DNA from: Mantis religiosa
Taxonomy: Eukaryota; Arthropoda; Insecta; Mantodea; Mantidae
NCBI GenBank assembly: GCA_030765055.1
Contig: CM060950.1
Coordinates: 21,737,903-21,801,902, forward strand
Length of the DNA stretch: 64,000 bases
Direction: 5' to 3'
Positions within the stretch are counted from its first letter, which is position 1, and the number at the start of each line of letters is the position of its first letter. The translations under genes and the position numbers were made by a program. This document shows, in pieces, positions 1 to 11,369 of this stretch. The notes below the pieces were generated by a model. It saw only the letters and a list, made by a program, of their open reading frames with translations. It did not search any database and had not been told where the DNA came from.

Positions 1-31
1 TTCGAAACATATAACTAAAGCCTTCCCTCAT

Positions 32-391
32 ATGTTTAAAACATGGTACAGATACGTAGACGACATCTTTGCAATAGTGCCCTACAAACAAATAGATGAT
101 GCTTTGAAACTACTCAACCTGCAAGAACCCAGCATACAATTCACAGTGGAAACTGAAGAGGACTGTACTCTACCTTTTTTAGACCTTAAAATCAAAAAAA
201 GCAATGAAAAACTAGAATTTGGTATCCATAGAAAAGCAACACACACAGATAATTACATCAAAGCAAATAGTTTCAACCCAATTCCACACAAACATGCAAC
301 CATCAACAGTCACACACAGATTAGTAAATCTACCTCTCAGCCAGCAAGAATATCAAAACGAATACCATCAAATCTTAAAAACTGCAATTAA
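32..391 (+). pseudogene. PLE-C reverse transcriptase C-terminal fragment
   Basis: The 119-residue frame opens with RYVDDIFAIVP, the RT motif C of PLEs, where the two Asp residues coordinate catalytic metal. It continues through FLDLKIKK and the HRKATHTDNYIKAN segment typical of the PLE RT-endonuclease connector. It is broken after about residue 95; the continuing frame is offset (219-497). The upstream RT palm lies outside the window. Confidence 0.8.
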
Positions 392-570
392 AAATGGATA
401 TGGGAAAAACCTTGTAGATAAAAAAACTAAAATCATTCAAACTTCAAAAGAGATTAAAACAGATCACAGCTCTCACACCAATAAAACAAGAAATTAGATT
501 TGCTAAATTTACTTACCACCCCTGGGCCACAAAAAAGTTCCAAAAAATATTCAAGAAATACAATATAACA

Positions 571-807
571 TTGGCACCAAAAAACAATTACAACATTAAA
601 AACCTACTTCACAGTAATAATACTGATAAGATAAAACCAGAGGAAAAGTCAGGCATTTACAAGATTAAGTGTAAAGACTGTGAAAGAATTTACATAGGGA
701 GGACAAAAAGAAACATAGGCACTAGAAAGAAAGAACACTTCAGGCACGTAAGATACAAAAATATTGATAAGTCCGCAATAGCAGCTCATTTCTGGTCTGA
801 ATTTTAA
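571..807 (+). pseudogene. PLE-C GIY-YIG endonuclease fragment
   Basis: The 78-residue frame contains SGIYKIKCKDC then YIGRTKR, the GIY...YIG nuclease core with the PLE-specific CxxC between the two halves, followed by the EHFRH helix that supplies catalytic residues in this family. It stops right after AAHFW, so the usual C-terminal 60-70 residues are lost to a deletion. It would have nicked target DNA for retrotransposition. Confidence 0.85.
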
Positions 808-1120
808 TATTTTAAAAGAGTCGCATAAGAGCCGTAGATGCAAACGATGATTTGCGAAACATGTCCTCAAAATAGGTACGAAAGTGAAGCAGATGTGTAA
901 TAAATATGACTCATCTAAAAATTAATAATTTTTCGCTTCACTGTGGTGTTCCAATACAGTTAAATCTCGATATAAAATACTTTATTCACCTTTCGATTTA
1001 TACATAATCATGGCTTCGTCAGTAAATCTACATAATTATATAACATGATACTATATACAGCAGTATGTACAATATGAAGTAGCTTATATAAGAAGTAATA
1101 TTTACAAAGTTATTACAAAT

Positions 1121-1414
1121 TTATGTCTTTAAATTCCTGGATGCTAAAAGCACATGTTTTAAGAGTGCTTTTGTTAGTAAACATTTAAATTTGCTATAGA
1201 CCTGATCTTTGAAATGTCCATGTAATGTATTGTATAGGCTAGTTCCATGGTGAGTAATGCTACTGCAACTCTTATTGGTGTGACAGAAAGTAGTATGTAT
1301 GTGATTTAATGATCTGGTATTGTGTGTGTGATACATGTCATTTGTTTTTAAGAGATTTTTATTTTTATGGATGAAGCATAATGTTTCCAGAATATATGTG
1401 GAAGGGAGAGGCAA
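1121..1414 (-). pseudogene. CR1/Jockey-type LINE reverse transcriptase C-terminus
   Basis: The 97-residue minus-strand frame has the layout of the last 100 residues of CR1/Jockey-like LINE ORF2: YILETLCFIHKNK, then HTHNTRS, then a SLYNTL...FK segment and a Lys/Leu-rich tail. It has no catalytic RT motif, so only the 3' end of a 5'-truncated insertion remains. The family was recognised from the motif pattern, so the clade is approximate. Confidence 0.6.
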
Positions 1415-3247
1415 AATTTTTAATTCCTTAAATACTGTCCTACTAGGTGTTCATATAGGTACTTGCTTAATTATTTTTAGTATTGCTATAATTGCAATTA
1501 TAGTTTCTGAATTACCTATTTGTCTAATCCAAAGAAACTGCCAGTGGTACATCCATATAGCTGTGAATGTCATTTACTTTAAGTGGCAATTCATCATTGT
1601 CATTGTGTTCATCATCCAAGTGTAGCAAATTTATGATGATAGGCTCCAAAATCTCGTCCGGTACTATCTCTTTCCAAAAGTCGTCTTACATGTGTCACAC
1701 AAGTTTTCCTAGTCTTGTGTTACCTTGTTAATTTCTTTGTGAGCTGATACACTTTTCCGTGGTTTTTAAATGGAAGAACAACTGAATAATACTGCCTTGA
1801 ACTCTCTAGAGTAAATAGAGATTATGAACCATTCATAAACATATATGACAAGTTCTATTCTGCCATGCAGCATTCTATAGACCAGCAGAAAGTGAGCTGT
1901 TTGATCTCTTTCGAGTTTAACCTCTTGGCTTATTCAAAGTAATTTTTTTATTACGTCATGTTAAGTGTTTATATTTCAGTTCTGAGTAACTACAAATATA
2001 TGTTCATGCATACATGTCAACCAATAATGATGTTCATTACAATGCTTACCTTAACGTTGGGGCAGACGTAAATTAAAAAGAAAAAAAATTGCGATGCTTT
2101 GGTATAATATATTGGTGCTTCATTTATTTGTATTGGAAAAACTATTTGAGCTAAAAATATGGGGTTTTAACTGTTATGTTAGACATATTACTCTCTATCT
2201 TCCTCAAGGATCACTTTTTGCAAAATCTGAATTTTCTCTTAGTGCAAATAGTATTTATTAGAGATGGATTCAGTTGGCACTCGTCACCAACTACTTACGG
2301 CAAATGCAATTTGACAACGCCGCAGGACTCCAATCAGTTGCTCAGCTAGTAGCGTTCAAAGACAAACATCATCTCATTTGAAACGCATATCAGGTAATAC
2401 AATCTCTAATGAAACAAATAACTACCATACACAGGTGTACATCTTCATAGTGATGTCAGCATCATGTATAGTTGCGCTGCTCGAATGGTGACCATGGATG
2501 GTAATAGATACCTCTTAGATAATGTACTGATTACTCCACATGGAGTGAACATCTATCTGTCATTTGTGATTCCTGCAAATTCTATTGGCTGAAGAGATGC
2601 GTTCATTGGTGCTTAGCACAGCTCTGGGAGGCTCGGCAGTTCCCCTCTCATACTTACAAGAATAATCAGTGCATTATCTGAGAGGTTTCTATTAACAAAG
2701 ATAAAGCCATGGTAACCGTTCAAACAGCACAACTATAACCGATATATTCTATAAGATTCAGCATGCTACATTCTGTCCATTAGCAGACATGCTATATCAT
2801 GAATCATGAGCTTTGTATGCATACTGTATTATAATTAAAGAGGTGGCTTTGGCAATACTTACTAGCATTCATGAATTAAGAGAAATTCATAATTAAATTG
2901 TAGCAGTTGGTTGAGAAATCTCTAAGAAATATCATGTTGTGAACATCACCAAGTGGCGAGGTGTTAAATTGACAAATGTCGGGCTTTGCTAAGCTTGAGT
3001 TCCATTGAAGATGCATTAGTCTCAAATATGGTGGTTGTTGAGCTGTTGGTCCCAGCTTTCACTTTAAATCTTATATTTAATGGTCTTCATTGTTTTGTTC
3101 ATTCTTACTAATTTTTCCAAATCATCTGGTTTTCGCTTTACCTAAATAACTTCTTATTTTACTGCTCGGTAATCAAATTTATTAATTACCTCAATACAAT
3201 ATCTCTTATGTGTGATTGGAGGAATTTAGTAACAGTAACGCCAAAAT
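1415..3247. other. No gene recognised
   Basis: About 1.8 kb of AT-rich sequence with stop codons in all frames and only short spurious ORFs. I see no TE protein motif, tRNA-like box or terminal repeat I can support. Confidence 0.5.
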
Positions 3248-3462
3248 TAATTGAAAAACTATTTGTAGTTGGTTGGTCGTAGCTGTATTTGGTGGAACAC
3301 CGCCAGAGAGAGGAGAACAGATGGTAACAGACAGTTGGAAAGAGGTTGATAATGGAAGTGATGGCTTCCAAAACTAGTCCCTCAAAAATATAAAAATGTA
3401 AGGGACAAAGTATTAAAAAAACACTTACAAATAGTTTTTCAACGATATCTCTTCCTTCTCAT
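3248..3462 (+). mobile_element. Short PLE subfamily D fold-back remnant
   Basis: The ends form an inverted repeat: TTGAAAAACTATTTGTA at the left recurs as its reverse complement at the right (about 3444-3462). Inside is a plus-strand PLE-D 3' terminus with a GGAAG/CTTCC hairpin followed by an AAAAC box. The same terminus occurs in minus orientation at about 4037-4190. No clear target-site duplication was seen. Confidence 0.55.
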
Positions 3463-3715
3463 CTTTGCCTAACTTGTTTCCCATCTTAATTATTGTAATT
3501 TTCTATTTAACCAAATTTAACTCCATTTTCTACAGAAATTGTCTAGTGGATTTGTTGTTTGCAATCCAACATTGATTGTTGATCCTGTCATAAAATCATC
3601 TTCAGATGGGAAACAGGTATTTCTTTATTCTTTATCAGTGGAAAATGTTTATTTGCACACTGCTTCTAGAATGTCATCAATGAATTAATTGAACTATACG
3701 GGACCTAGTATACAG

Positions 3716-3965
3716 GCCACGCCGTGGCTCAGTGGTTAGACCGCTTGGCTCTCACCAAGGCGGCCCGGGTTCGATCCCAGGCGACCGTAAAGTGAGATTT
3801 GTGGTGGACAACACGGCGCTGGGGCGGGTTTTCTCCGGGACCTCCGGTTTTCCCCACCATCTCATTCCACCGGTGCTCCATGTTCATCTCATGTATCATC
3901 AGTGTCATCGCCTGCGGTGCCATATGTAGTAAAAGCGGGCATTAAACACTACACACCTACACACT
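3716..3965 (+). repeat. tRNA-Glu-like SINE (SINE-2)
   Basis: The head resembles a tRNA: GGCTCAGTGGTTAGACCGC (box A) and GGTTCGATCCC (box B), with an anticodon-like loop reading CTC as in tRNA-Glu. A tRNA-unrelated body follows and the tail ends in a short A/C-rich tract. It is flanked by the 10-bp direct repeat TAGTATACAG (3706-3715 and 3966-3975), the expected LINE-mediated target duplication. A second copy lies at 54269-54497. Confidence 0.85.
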
Positions 3966-4271
3966 TAGTATACAGCCTGGCTTTATCCCCTATGTTATTT
4001 TGAAGAGTTTTAGCCACTTTGTTATATAAAATCTGTTATCAAAAACTATTTGTAGTTGGTTTATTGATACTTACTTTTACTTTTTTATATTAATGAGAGA
4101 CTAGTTTCAAAGGTATTCGCCTCCATTTTCAATCTCTTTCCAACTGGCATCTGTTGTTTGCTCTCTCTGGTGGTGGAACTATGAACTTGTTTGTCAAACT
4201 ATCTACTGGTGGGATTTCAAAGTTCATTACGTGATCCGTATTTTTCCATATGAATATGTTCTCCCATGTTG

Positions 4272-5000
4272 TCAATTTTGGTTTATAACTCCTTTTAATA
4301 ATTTTGGATTTGGATCAATGTCATGATTTTCATTCCAAAAATGAAATGCTACTGCTGACTTATCTTCTTGTTTCAATCTGATGTTTCTAAAGTGCTCTTT
4401 GACTCTGGTATTTAGATTTCTTTTAGTGTGACCTATGTAGCATTTTTCACAATTCTTACAACTTATCTGGTATATTCCAGATCTGTTAACTGATGGGATT
4501 TCATATTTTGTTTTCGAATTTAGCAATTTTAAAATTGAGTTTCTATTAGTAGGTGCCAAGGTGATATTTTGTTCCTTGAAGATCTTTTTAAATTTATTAA
4601 ATGTTTTTGGGTGATATGTGAATGAACTGAATATGCTGTTGCTTTCTTTTTCTTTTGTAAATGTGGTTGCTTCCTTAATGGTTTTCTTTAGTTTAGCTTT
4701 TCTAATTTTCTTCAACACCAAACTTTTGTTGTATCCATTTTCTTCTGCTATGTGTAGTATTGCTTTTTGTTCTTTGAAATATTCTTCTTTTTCCATGGGT
4801 ATGTTGACTAGTCTGCATGTAAGGCTGTTTATTATCGCATGTTTATGTGTAATTGGGTTGTGGCTATTATTTTTTATGTAATTTTCTGAATGTGTTGGTT
4901 TCCTGTAAATTCCAAATTTTATTTTTGTGTCGTTCCTGGTGGTATTTAGATCCAAGAAAGAGAGTTGTCCATTGATTTCCTTTTCTGTTGTGAATTTCAT
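4272..5000 (-). pseudogene. PLE-D connector and GIY-YIG endonuclease
   Basis: The 242-residue frame begins at the connector (FLDLN, FGIYRKPTHSENYIK), then FTYHP, then SGIYQISCKNC...YIGHTKRNL (GIY-YIG with CxxC at about residues 170-195) and EHFRNIRL, ending after HFWNENHDIDPNPKLLK. It is open throughout, so the endonuclease half is nearly intact, but it lacks the RT and the usual C-terminal tail and diverges at the end (GVINQN). Confidence 0.85.
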
Positions 5001-5110
5001 AGTCCTTTCTTGCAGATTGAGTAATTTTAATGCATCATCTAAATGTTTATTTGGTACAACTGCAAAGATGTCGTCAACATATCTATAGTTAGTTATAGTT
5101 AGTTAACTAG

Positions 5111-5413
5111 TTACCAAACTTTGAAGATCAATGGGAAGGACTTTTTAATTTGTGTCTCAAATGCACACATAAATAAGTTAGCCACAAAAGTTGAAAGTGG
5201 ATTGCCCATTGATAACCCTGATTTCTGCTTGTAGTATTTTCCATTAAAGCTGAAGAAGTTTTGTTCAATGCATATTTTTGTTAAAGAAATGTGTTCTTCT
5301 GCTTCTATTGCTTCCATTTCTATTGTAGTTAGCCATTTTTTTAATACAGTCTGTAATTTTTCTGTTGGTATGCTTGGAAATAAAGATGTGACATCAAATG
5401 AAACCAGTGTCAT
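5111..5413 (-). pseudogene. PLE-D reverse transcriptase palm fragment
   Basis: The 100-residue frame contains RT motif A (VSFDVTSLFPSIP, first catalytic Asp) and motif B (SGLSMGNPLS), then LFMCAFE...FP, the lead into the YVDD motif just downstream. Frame breaks on both sides separate it from the endonuclease frame. It derives from the same element as 4272-5000. Confidence 0.85.
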
Positions 5414-5589
5414 TTTTGTCCAAATTTCTATCTTTGATTTTTCCTACTAAATCTAAAGAGTTTTTTAAATTTGCATGTTGACGTCACTGTTACTGAATTC
5501 CTCCAAACACACATAAAACTCTGTTATATTAACCTGTATGTGATATATAGGAGAAATTTTTATATTATGAGCCTATTGCTTATTCTTTT

Positions 5590-5960
5590 CCTCCTCAATT
5601 TGGTCTAGTACTCGCTGATTTATGGTGCCAAAAGCCTTTTCAAAATCTGTAAATAATATACAGCCTTCCTATATTGCTAAATATTTGTGTACCATTGTTG
5701 TATGGTAAAAATATTAATCTACTGCTCTCTTATTTTTAGTTAAAAAGAAACAGAAAAGTCTTGCGTGAAATTTAATTAAAATGCCTTCTTTCTTTGCCTA
5801 ATTTTGCAATCTTTCAGCCAAGTCACCAGATATATTTTATCTAGTACTGACAAGAAATCGCTGTAGTTTGCTGAATTGTTTACATTTCCCTTGTTTTAAA
5901 ATATTGGAACCATTATACTGTTCCCCAGCTCCTTAAATCATCTCCCTAAGATATTTAGTT
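5590..5960 (-). pseudogene. Degenerate LINE reverse transcriptase fragment
   Basis: No long ORF survives, but reading the minus strand in pieces gives the LINE RT pattern: a KQGKCKQ segment, a DKIYLVTWLKDC-like segment (degraded GI.LL...YK......RL), then LFTDFEKAF (RT motif A with catalytic Asp) near 5640-5670. Many stops and shifts indicate an old insertion. Confidence 0.45.
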
Positions 5961-6527
5961 TAATATTTTAATAAAATTAATCTTTTTATAATTTAATTTT
6001 GTGTTTTACAAATTTGCCATGTTAGGATGCCATTTTGTAATAATTAATATATATTTGATATTTCACAATTTCTGCCAGGTTGTGTTGTGACCACTTTCTA
6101 ATATACAATATTTTGATAATGAACTTGAACTTGCTTCCCCAGCATAACTGCAGTCGGTGAACATAAAAGCTTGATCTTCTGGTCGCAGCCTCGGATCTAT
6201 GTTTTTGTTTCTCCTAAATTAGTGAAATAGTAATACTTATATTATAAAGTTTATAATTAACTTCACAAACACAACTAATAAATTGATAAATACAACTTTA
6301 CACCACTTTGTCCAAAATACATCTTCCTCCCTGATAGAGAAAATTTCTGGTAGCATTTCCCAGAAGTTTATTCCATCACTATAGTAACTACTCAATGGTT
6401 AGTTGTATATCAACTTTCCGTCCCTAACTGTATGTCTCTTTTGTTTTTTTTCTATTAATTACTATACTTATACTTGACTAAACAGATATTTTAACATTTC
6501 TTTTCACTTCTCAACAAATATTTCAAG

Positions 6528-6860
6528 TACCTATGAGTAAGGACATAGTCCTTGCTCCTTACATAGTCCTTATTTCAAGTTCCTATGAGTAAGGACTATG
6601 AATCAGTGAAGCACAGAATTAGTATAATTTTGAGTCGAACTAGTACTCAATAAACGCATGTCGTTAGGATCTTCCTAACATCTTCAGCTAATGTCAACTA
6701 CTGAATGTTGGTTTGGTGAACTCCTTGGAGGCAATAGGGGCATCTCTGTCGGTATCTTGATGATCTTGAAGTTTGGGTTCTCTTCAAAGGTGGTTTCGAA
6801 ATTGATAAAAATTGCCCAATAAATGGAGCATTGAGTACTAGTTCGACTCAAAATTATATT
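6528..6860 (-). mobile_element. Short PLE subfamily B fold-back insertion
   Basis: A minus-strand PLE-B 3' terminus (same tail as 13732-14300) is bounded by an inverted repeat of about 25 bp containing GAGTCGAACTAGTACTCAAT. A 12-bp near-perfect duplication flanks it: AAATATTTCAAG (6516-6527) and AAACATTTCAAG (6861-6872). Only the last PLE-B residues (about EENPNFKIIKIPTE) are encoded. Confidence 0.65.
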
Positions 6861-6872
6861 AAACATTTCAAG

Positions 6873-7766
6873 ATTTACAAACAACTTTTGTTTGGGGTCA
6901 ACCATAAATAATGGCTTCACTTATTATTCTAATTTTCTCTTCATTTACTTCTGCACTTCATTAATTTTTATCCAGTTGTCAATATGCTCCATGCAGTGTG
7001 AATTCTCCAGTGTTCATATATTTTGACTACTCAAGTGTTGTATTTCTAAGAGATCTTTAATCCATTGGCATCTTATATAGTACCCTCATGGCCACCTCAG
7101 AAAAATAATTTAAAGCTCTATGTAGCTGTACAGGTATGTTGCAAAGTTTTAAGCATTCATATAAAATTAACCAATATCGTTTTTTCCTGAAATGTTGCAT
7201 GCATGCATTATTAATTCTGATGGTTTAATGTGATTACTGGATGTGGTAGATCTCAAAATAGTTCTCCAAATAAAAGACAATATAATGCTTTCTGCATTAC
7301 AAAAAACTTGTGCTATTGTTTCTTTTATTGTAATATACAGCATATTTCTTCTCTCCCCTTTCTATGGGTGGAATGTGCATTGGAGAAGGGAAACATCTTT
7401 CAGCTTGCAGTCTTGATATGACATAGATTTATCTTTTACAGTAGAATTCTGTTGCTGTTACACTGTAAGGCAGCTGATGAGTGATATTGATTGTAAAGTC
7501 AATGCTCTTACAGCGGTCATCTTGCGAGACACAATGAAACAATTGAATACACTGATGTGTTAACACTTTCTGGTATAATTGCAGGCTATTCTCTCAGTTC
7601 CATGTATAATGTTCGTGACGGCCTATGTGTGCAGTGAAGTATAAAAATACAGAGAAAATTTACAATGACCTATGCTCGCATTTCATTTGTTGTACTACGT
7701 AGCCAGATGTTTTGGGTAACGAGAATTCACTAGATGACAGATGAGATCAGGAAAACAAATGAAAGT
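6873..7766. other. No gene recognised
   Basis: AT-rich anonymous sequence between two PLE-B fragments. No TE protein motif or tRNA-like promoter was seen. Confidence 0.4.
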
Positions 7767-8217
7767 ATTCCAATGTGTAAGGACTATGATACAATGAAGC
7801 ACAAAATTAATATTATTTCGAGTTGAACTAGTACTCAATGCTCCATTTATTGCTAATATTTACCTAGAACACGTTTTGTTAGGACCTTCCTAACATCATC
7901 AGCTATTGTCGACTAATGGATGTTGGTTTGGTGAACTCCTTGGAGGTGATGGGGTGTCTCTGTCGGTATCTTGATGAACTAGGAATTTGGGTTCTCTTCA
8001 AAGGTAGTATCGAAATTGAACAGTTTTTTTTTTCATATTTCTTTATGAAAATATTTTCCCACGTGGTTAATGCAACTGGACCTTGGACACTTTTTAATGA
8101 GTGGATTTCTCGTTCTATATCGTGATTATCCATCCAAAAATGGTACGCTACTGCCGATTTATCATTTCTTTGTTCCTGCTGTTCCTAAAATGAACATTAG
8201 GCTTAAAGAGCATTTAT
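7767..8217 (-). mobile_element. PLE subfamily B 3' fragment with short fold-back
   Basis: Minus-strand PLE-B end: the C-terminal protein (7903-8133) plus the 3' tail with a GTTAGGA/TCCTAAC-type hairpin near 7880-7905. At about 8193 the sequence switches strand: the next roughly 23 bases (AACATTAGGCTTAAAGAGC...) are PLE-B in plus orientation. The copy is therefore a very asymmetric fold-back. Confidence 0.65.
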
Positions 8218-8740
8218 ACACCACTGCAGCTTAATTTTAGTTTCTCATACACCTCTTAAAACACACCACAACACTGAACTTCCCCCTAATTCATTGTACA
8301 GTTGCACATTAATATTCAAAACAATGTCTCTCAAATATGTTCCACTGAACACATGACCTTTGTTCTTCCTTATTTTTTAACTTTTCCTCCCCAAAAGTAC
8401 AATTTGCTGAAATCAAAAGAAGTGGCTTCTGTCAACTAAGTCTCTACAACACCAGTCCTATCTGCTAACATCAGAACTGGCATAATGTTTCCCTTTTTTA
8501 ATTTTTAAAGCACCTCTTCCACATTTCGGATGTAATCCCCTATGCCTTTTCCTACATTGATTCCTTTGTATCAAACCTAAACTACTCCAATGTCCCACTA
8601 CTTTTATGAATAAACTGCAGCACTTTTAGCAACACACTTCACTAATTACTTATCTGTATGTAAAATCCTCTAGGATCGGTTTCGAAACACATTCATTTCA
8701 TCCTTAGCCTGAAGCCTGAATAACCTTTGGTTACTTCCGG
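8218..8740. other. No gene recognised
   Basis: Anonymous sequence with frequent stops. The last part (about 8640-8750) may belong to the PLE-E tail that follows, but I could not define the boundary. Confidence 0.3.
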
Positions 8741-8749
8741 AAGTTAAGG

Positions 8750-9087
8750 ACTAGCTCGCTATCTTACTGCCATCTACTGGGGCCAACACAAACTTATTGA
8801 CGACATCTATTGGCAGGATATCAAAATTCATCACGTGATCTTTATTTTTCAAAATAAATATTTTCTCCCAAACCATTAAATCTATTGGTCCATTCAGTTG
8901 TTTCAGTAATTTAACTTCTGGATTTATTTCACATTTAGATGACAAAATATTATCAGTCACTGCTGACTTAACTGTCTCTTTATATGTAATATTTCTGAAA
9001 TGTTCCTTTGCTCTAGTTTCTAAATTACGTTTGGTCCTACCAATATAAATCGTATCGCATTCTAAACAGTTAACTTGATAAATACCA
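8750..9087 (-). mobile_element. PLE subfamily E fragment (GIY-YIG half)
   Basis: Minus-strand coding remnant: a YIGRTKRNLETRAKEHFRN segment near 8985-9050 preceded upstream by GIYQVNCLEC, and a C-terminal frame 8751-8960 (KLLKQLNGPIDLMVWEKIFI). It is cut off at 9087, exactly where the PLE-C copy starts, suggesting PLE-C landed in or next to it. Confidence 0.75.
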
Positions 9088-9597
9088 GATTATTTCGAGA
9101 TTTAACTGTATTGCAACACCACAGTGAAGTGAAATAATTATTAATTTATAGATGAGTTGTATTTATTACACATCGGCTTCACTTACATACCTATTTTGAG
9201 GACATGTTTCGCAAACCATCGTTTGCATCATTGGCTCTTATGCGACTAAAGCTTGATGCAGTGGTGTGGATAATTCTGGAGTTGCTGCTGCCATCTGTTG
9301 ATTTAGTGATGAACTTAAATGTGGGATTCTCTTCTGGCAGGATTTCAAAGTTCATTAGTTGGTTTTTATGTTTTTCTATGTATGTTCTCTCCCATATGAC
9401 GAGTTCACTATGTTTTTGTACGTATTTTATTAATTCGGTGCTATCTTCAATTTCATGATTTTCAGACCAGAAAGTGTAGACTGAAAAAATTTACACAGGG
9501 AGGACAAAAAGAAACATAGGCACTAGAAAGAAAGAACACTTCAGGTACTTAAGATACAAAAATATTGATAAGTCCGCAATAGCAGCTCATTTCTAAC
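9088..9597 (-). mobile_element. PLE subfamily C 3' end with plus-strand fold-back
   Basis: 9088 to about 9478 is the PLE-C 3' terminus on the minus strand, matching the tail of the 1-975 copy. From about 9479 to 9597 the strand flips: a plus-strand PLE-C GIY-YIG piece (YTGRTKRNIGTRKKEHF) follows. This is the fold-back arrangement seen in other copies here. No target duplication was identified. Confidence 0.7.
9183..9236 (-). ncRNA. Hammerhead-like fold in PLE-C terminus (degenerate)
   Basis: On the minus strand a perfect GCAAAC/GTTTGC stem is followed directly by GAAAC and then a second stem pairing ACATGtCC with GGTATGT, after which comes A. This is the layout of hammerhead stems II and III with a GUA cleavage triplet. 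The expected CUGAUGA is changed at two positions (CCAATGA), so it is probably inactive. Hammerhead motifs are known in PLEs generally; the assignment here is mine. Confidence 0.4.
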
Positions 9598-10489
9598 ATT
9601 AATACATAATGTTCTATGTTAAATTTTATTGTACTGAATTTGTAAGGGATACTGTAGAAATAAATAAAAAAAAAATAAATACCCACCCAAGGACAATTGA
9701 CATTAGGAACCAAGTCATATTAGTACTATGCAAAATACTTTTTGCAACTGTAATTTGAGAGACTTACTCCAGAATGATCTACTGCACCTAGCAGATATAT
9801 AAGAGCTTATGCAAGCCCTGGAGCAGTCAGTAGTACTGAGTAGTAATGAGAGCAAATAACTTTGAGGTTAGTGTGGTTCCATGGGGAAGGAGTTGGAGGC
9901 TGTGGGAACAGTGCAAGAAACAGTTCACAGGTCAGAAAGAGTGGCTCCGTGGTAAGGAATTAGCGAGCTGTGGAACTGGCAGTGAAGCAGTTTATGTGAA
10001 TATCAAAGTTATGTTCAGAATTGGTGTGTAGCTCCATGTAAGAGGTCAGACAGATTACTCTGTTCTGCAACACTTTCCTATTTTTGATGAAAATAGGCTA
10101 CTTATATCAAAGCAAATATACTGATTTAAAAAATGATAACAGTTTTCACATAACACACATCTTTTTATGAAATTGGATATTTTGATACATTAGACGCTAT
10201 ATATACTTGTGATTATATGTACATATTTTTGCAGCCAAAGATGAACAATAATGTAACATATTTTGCATCTTCAGGCTGTATATGTACCTACAAACAAACC
10301 ACCTCTTTACTTCCCAACCCTCTATCCCTTATCTTCCTAAGCGATGGTCGATACTGACGCAATGTCAACCATTGCATGATAAATAGACATATACACTCAC
10401 CCCTTAGGGACTTAATGTCTTAATATCTCAGAACTTTAGTTGCTTTCTATAACTTGCAGTGATAGGTAATACGGTTGTCAGAAAAATTT
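9598..10489. other. No gene recognised
   Basis: Anonymous AT-rich sequence. An open frame at 9846-10031 shows no recognisable domain and is likely chance. Confidence 0.4.
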
Positions 10490-10985
10490 CAGCATTGTTA
10501 TTTCGATTGTGATAAAGTTTATATTGGAAAGACGAAAGCGTAATTTAGAAACCAGAATGAAAGATCATTTTCGTAACATTAAGTATAAGCAAACTGACAA
10601 ATCGGCCATAGCAGATCATTTTTGGTCATTTAATCATGAAATAAATCTAGAAGTTAAATTATTAAAACAATTAAATGGTCCGATAGATTTAATGGTTTGG
10701 GAAAAGATATTTATTTTACAAAACAAACATCACATAATGAATTTTGAAATACCGGCAGTCGAATCTGTTTTTAAATTTGTTTTATTTTCAGATTTTGGTA
10801 GTACTAACAAGAGCATATCGACATTTAGCATTTGTAATTATGGCGACAACTTTGTTTCCGGCTGAAGATGTGTATAAGTTTACCTGAAATACGATCCCGG
10901 AGAATTTATAAGAATTATCATAATTTCTTATAAGTGAAGTTTTAAGTTACAAATTATTATATTTGTGTATAAAAATGAGTAAGTT
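10490..10985 (+). mobile_element. PLE subfamily E, plus-strand 3' part
   Basis: Encodes the second half of a GIY-YIG domain and the C-terminus (10509-10865: RKRNLETRMKDHFRN, DHFWSFNHEINLEVKLLKQ, WEKIFI). The 3' tail near 10860 has CTGAAGA, the same box found in PLE-A. At about 10985 the orientation changes to the minus-strand RT piece that follows. Confidence 0.75.
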
Positions 10986-11345
10986 TAACAAAATCAACTA
11001 TTAAGTCCTCATGTAAATTTATTGAATTCAACCACTTTTTTAAATAAATCAAAAGCTTTTTCTAGGAATACTAGCAAATAAGGCAGTTACATCAAAAGAA
11101 ACAAATTTATCAGTCTTAGATAATACAACACTGTCAATCTTCTTTTCTAGTTCAAAAGAATTTGTAATGCTTAAACTCTCAAATTTATCAAAACTACTAA
11201 ATTTTTTATGTAACCATTTAGCTAAATTGTAAGTTGGCAAATTTATACAATTTACAATAACTCATTTTAATTCCAGGTTCATGAATTTTAGGAAAAGCAT
11301 AAATTTTAGGTAAAACAGGATTATTAACTTTTGCAAAATGTTTTT
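10986..11345 (-). mobile_element. PLE subfamily E, minus-strand RT part
   Basis: Minus-strand RT remnant of PLE-E. The frame 11049-11240 has YNLAKWLHKKF and KFVSFDVTALFASIP (RT motif A with its catalytic Asp), and upstream codons (about 11250-11330) keep the PKIHEPG-type motif in degenerate form. It forms a head-to-head join with the preceding plus-strand piece. Confidence 0.7.
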
Positions 11346-11369
11346 CTTTATTTGATATATATATATATA

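Larger units (their letters stand above)
1..975 (+). mobile_element. Penelope-like element, subfamily C, 5'-truncated by window edge
   Basis: The plus strand carries the end of a PLE reverse transcriptase with the YVDD catalytic motif (about 53-64), the conserved connector (FLDLKI, about 175-195) and, after frameshifts, a GIY-YIG endonuclease (571-807). The 3' end has a hairpin followed by GAAAC near 838-860 and ends near the sequence that also bounds the minus-strand copy at 9088. Frame breaks near 330-500 make it non-functional. The start is cut by the window edge. Confidence 0.85.
4037..5460 (-). mobile_element. Penelope-like element, subfamily D
   Basis: Minus-strand PLE with RT palm (5111-5413), YVDD region near 5060-5090 and GIY-YIG endonuclease (4272-5000). 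The 3' terminus lies toward 4037. It is 5'-truncated near 5460, just before the RT motif A segment would extend upstream. A small duplication near 5085-5105 breaks the frame at RT motif C. Confidence 0.85.

Noticed and set aside
3729..3929. Overlapping open frames on both strands of about 65 residues, and the equivalent at 54295
   Set aside because: They are frames through SINE-2 copies; identical reading in two SINEs shows they are repeat-derived.
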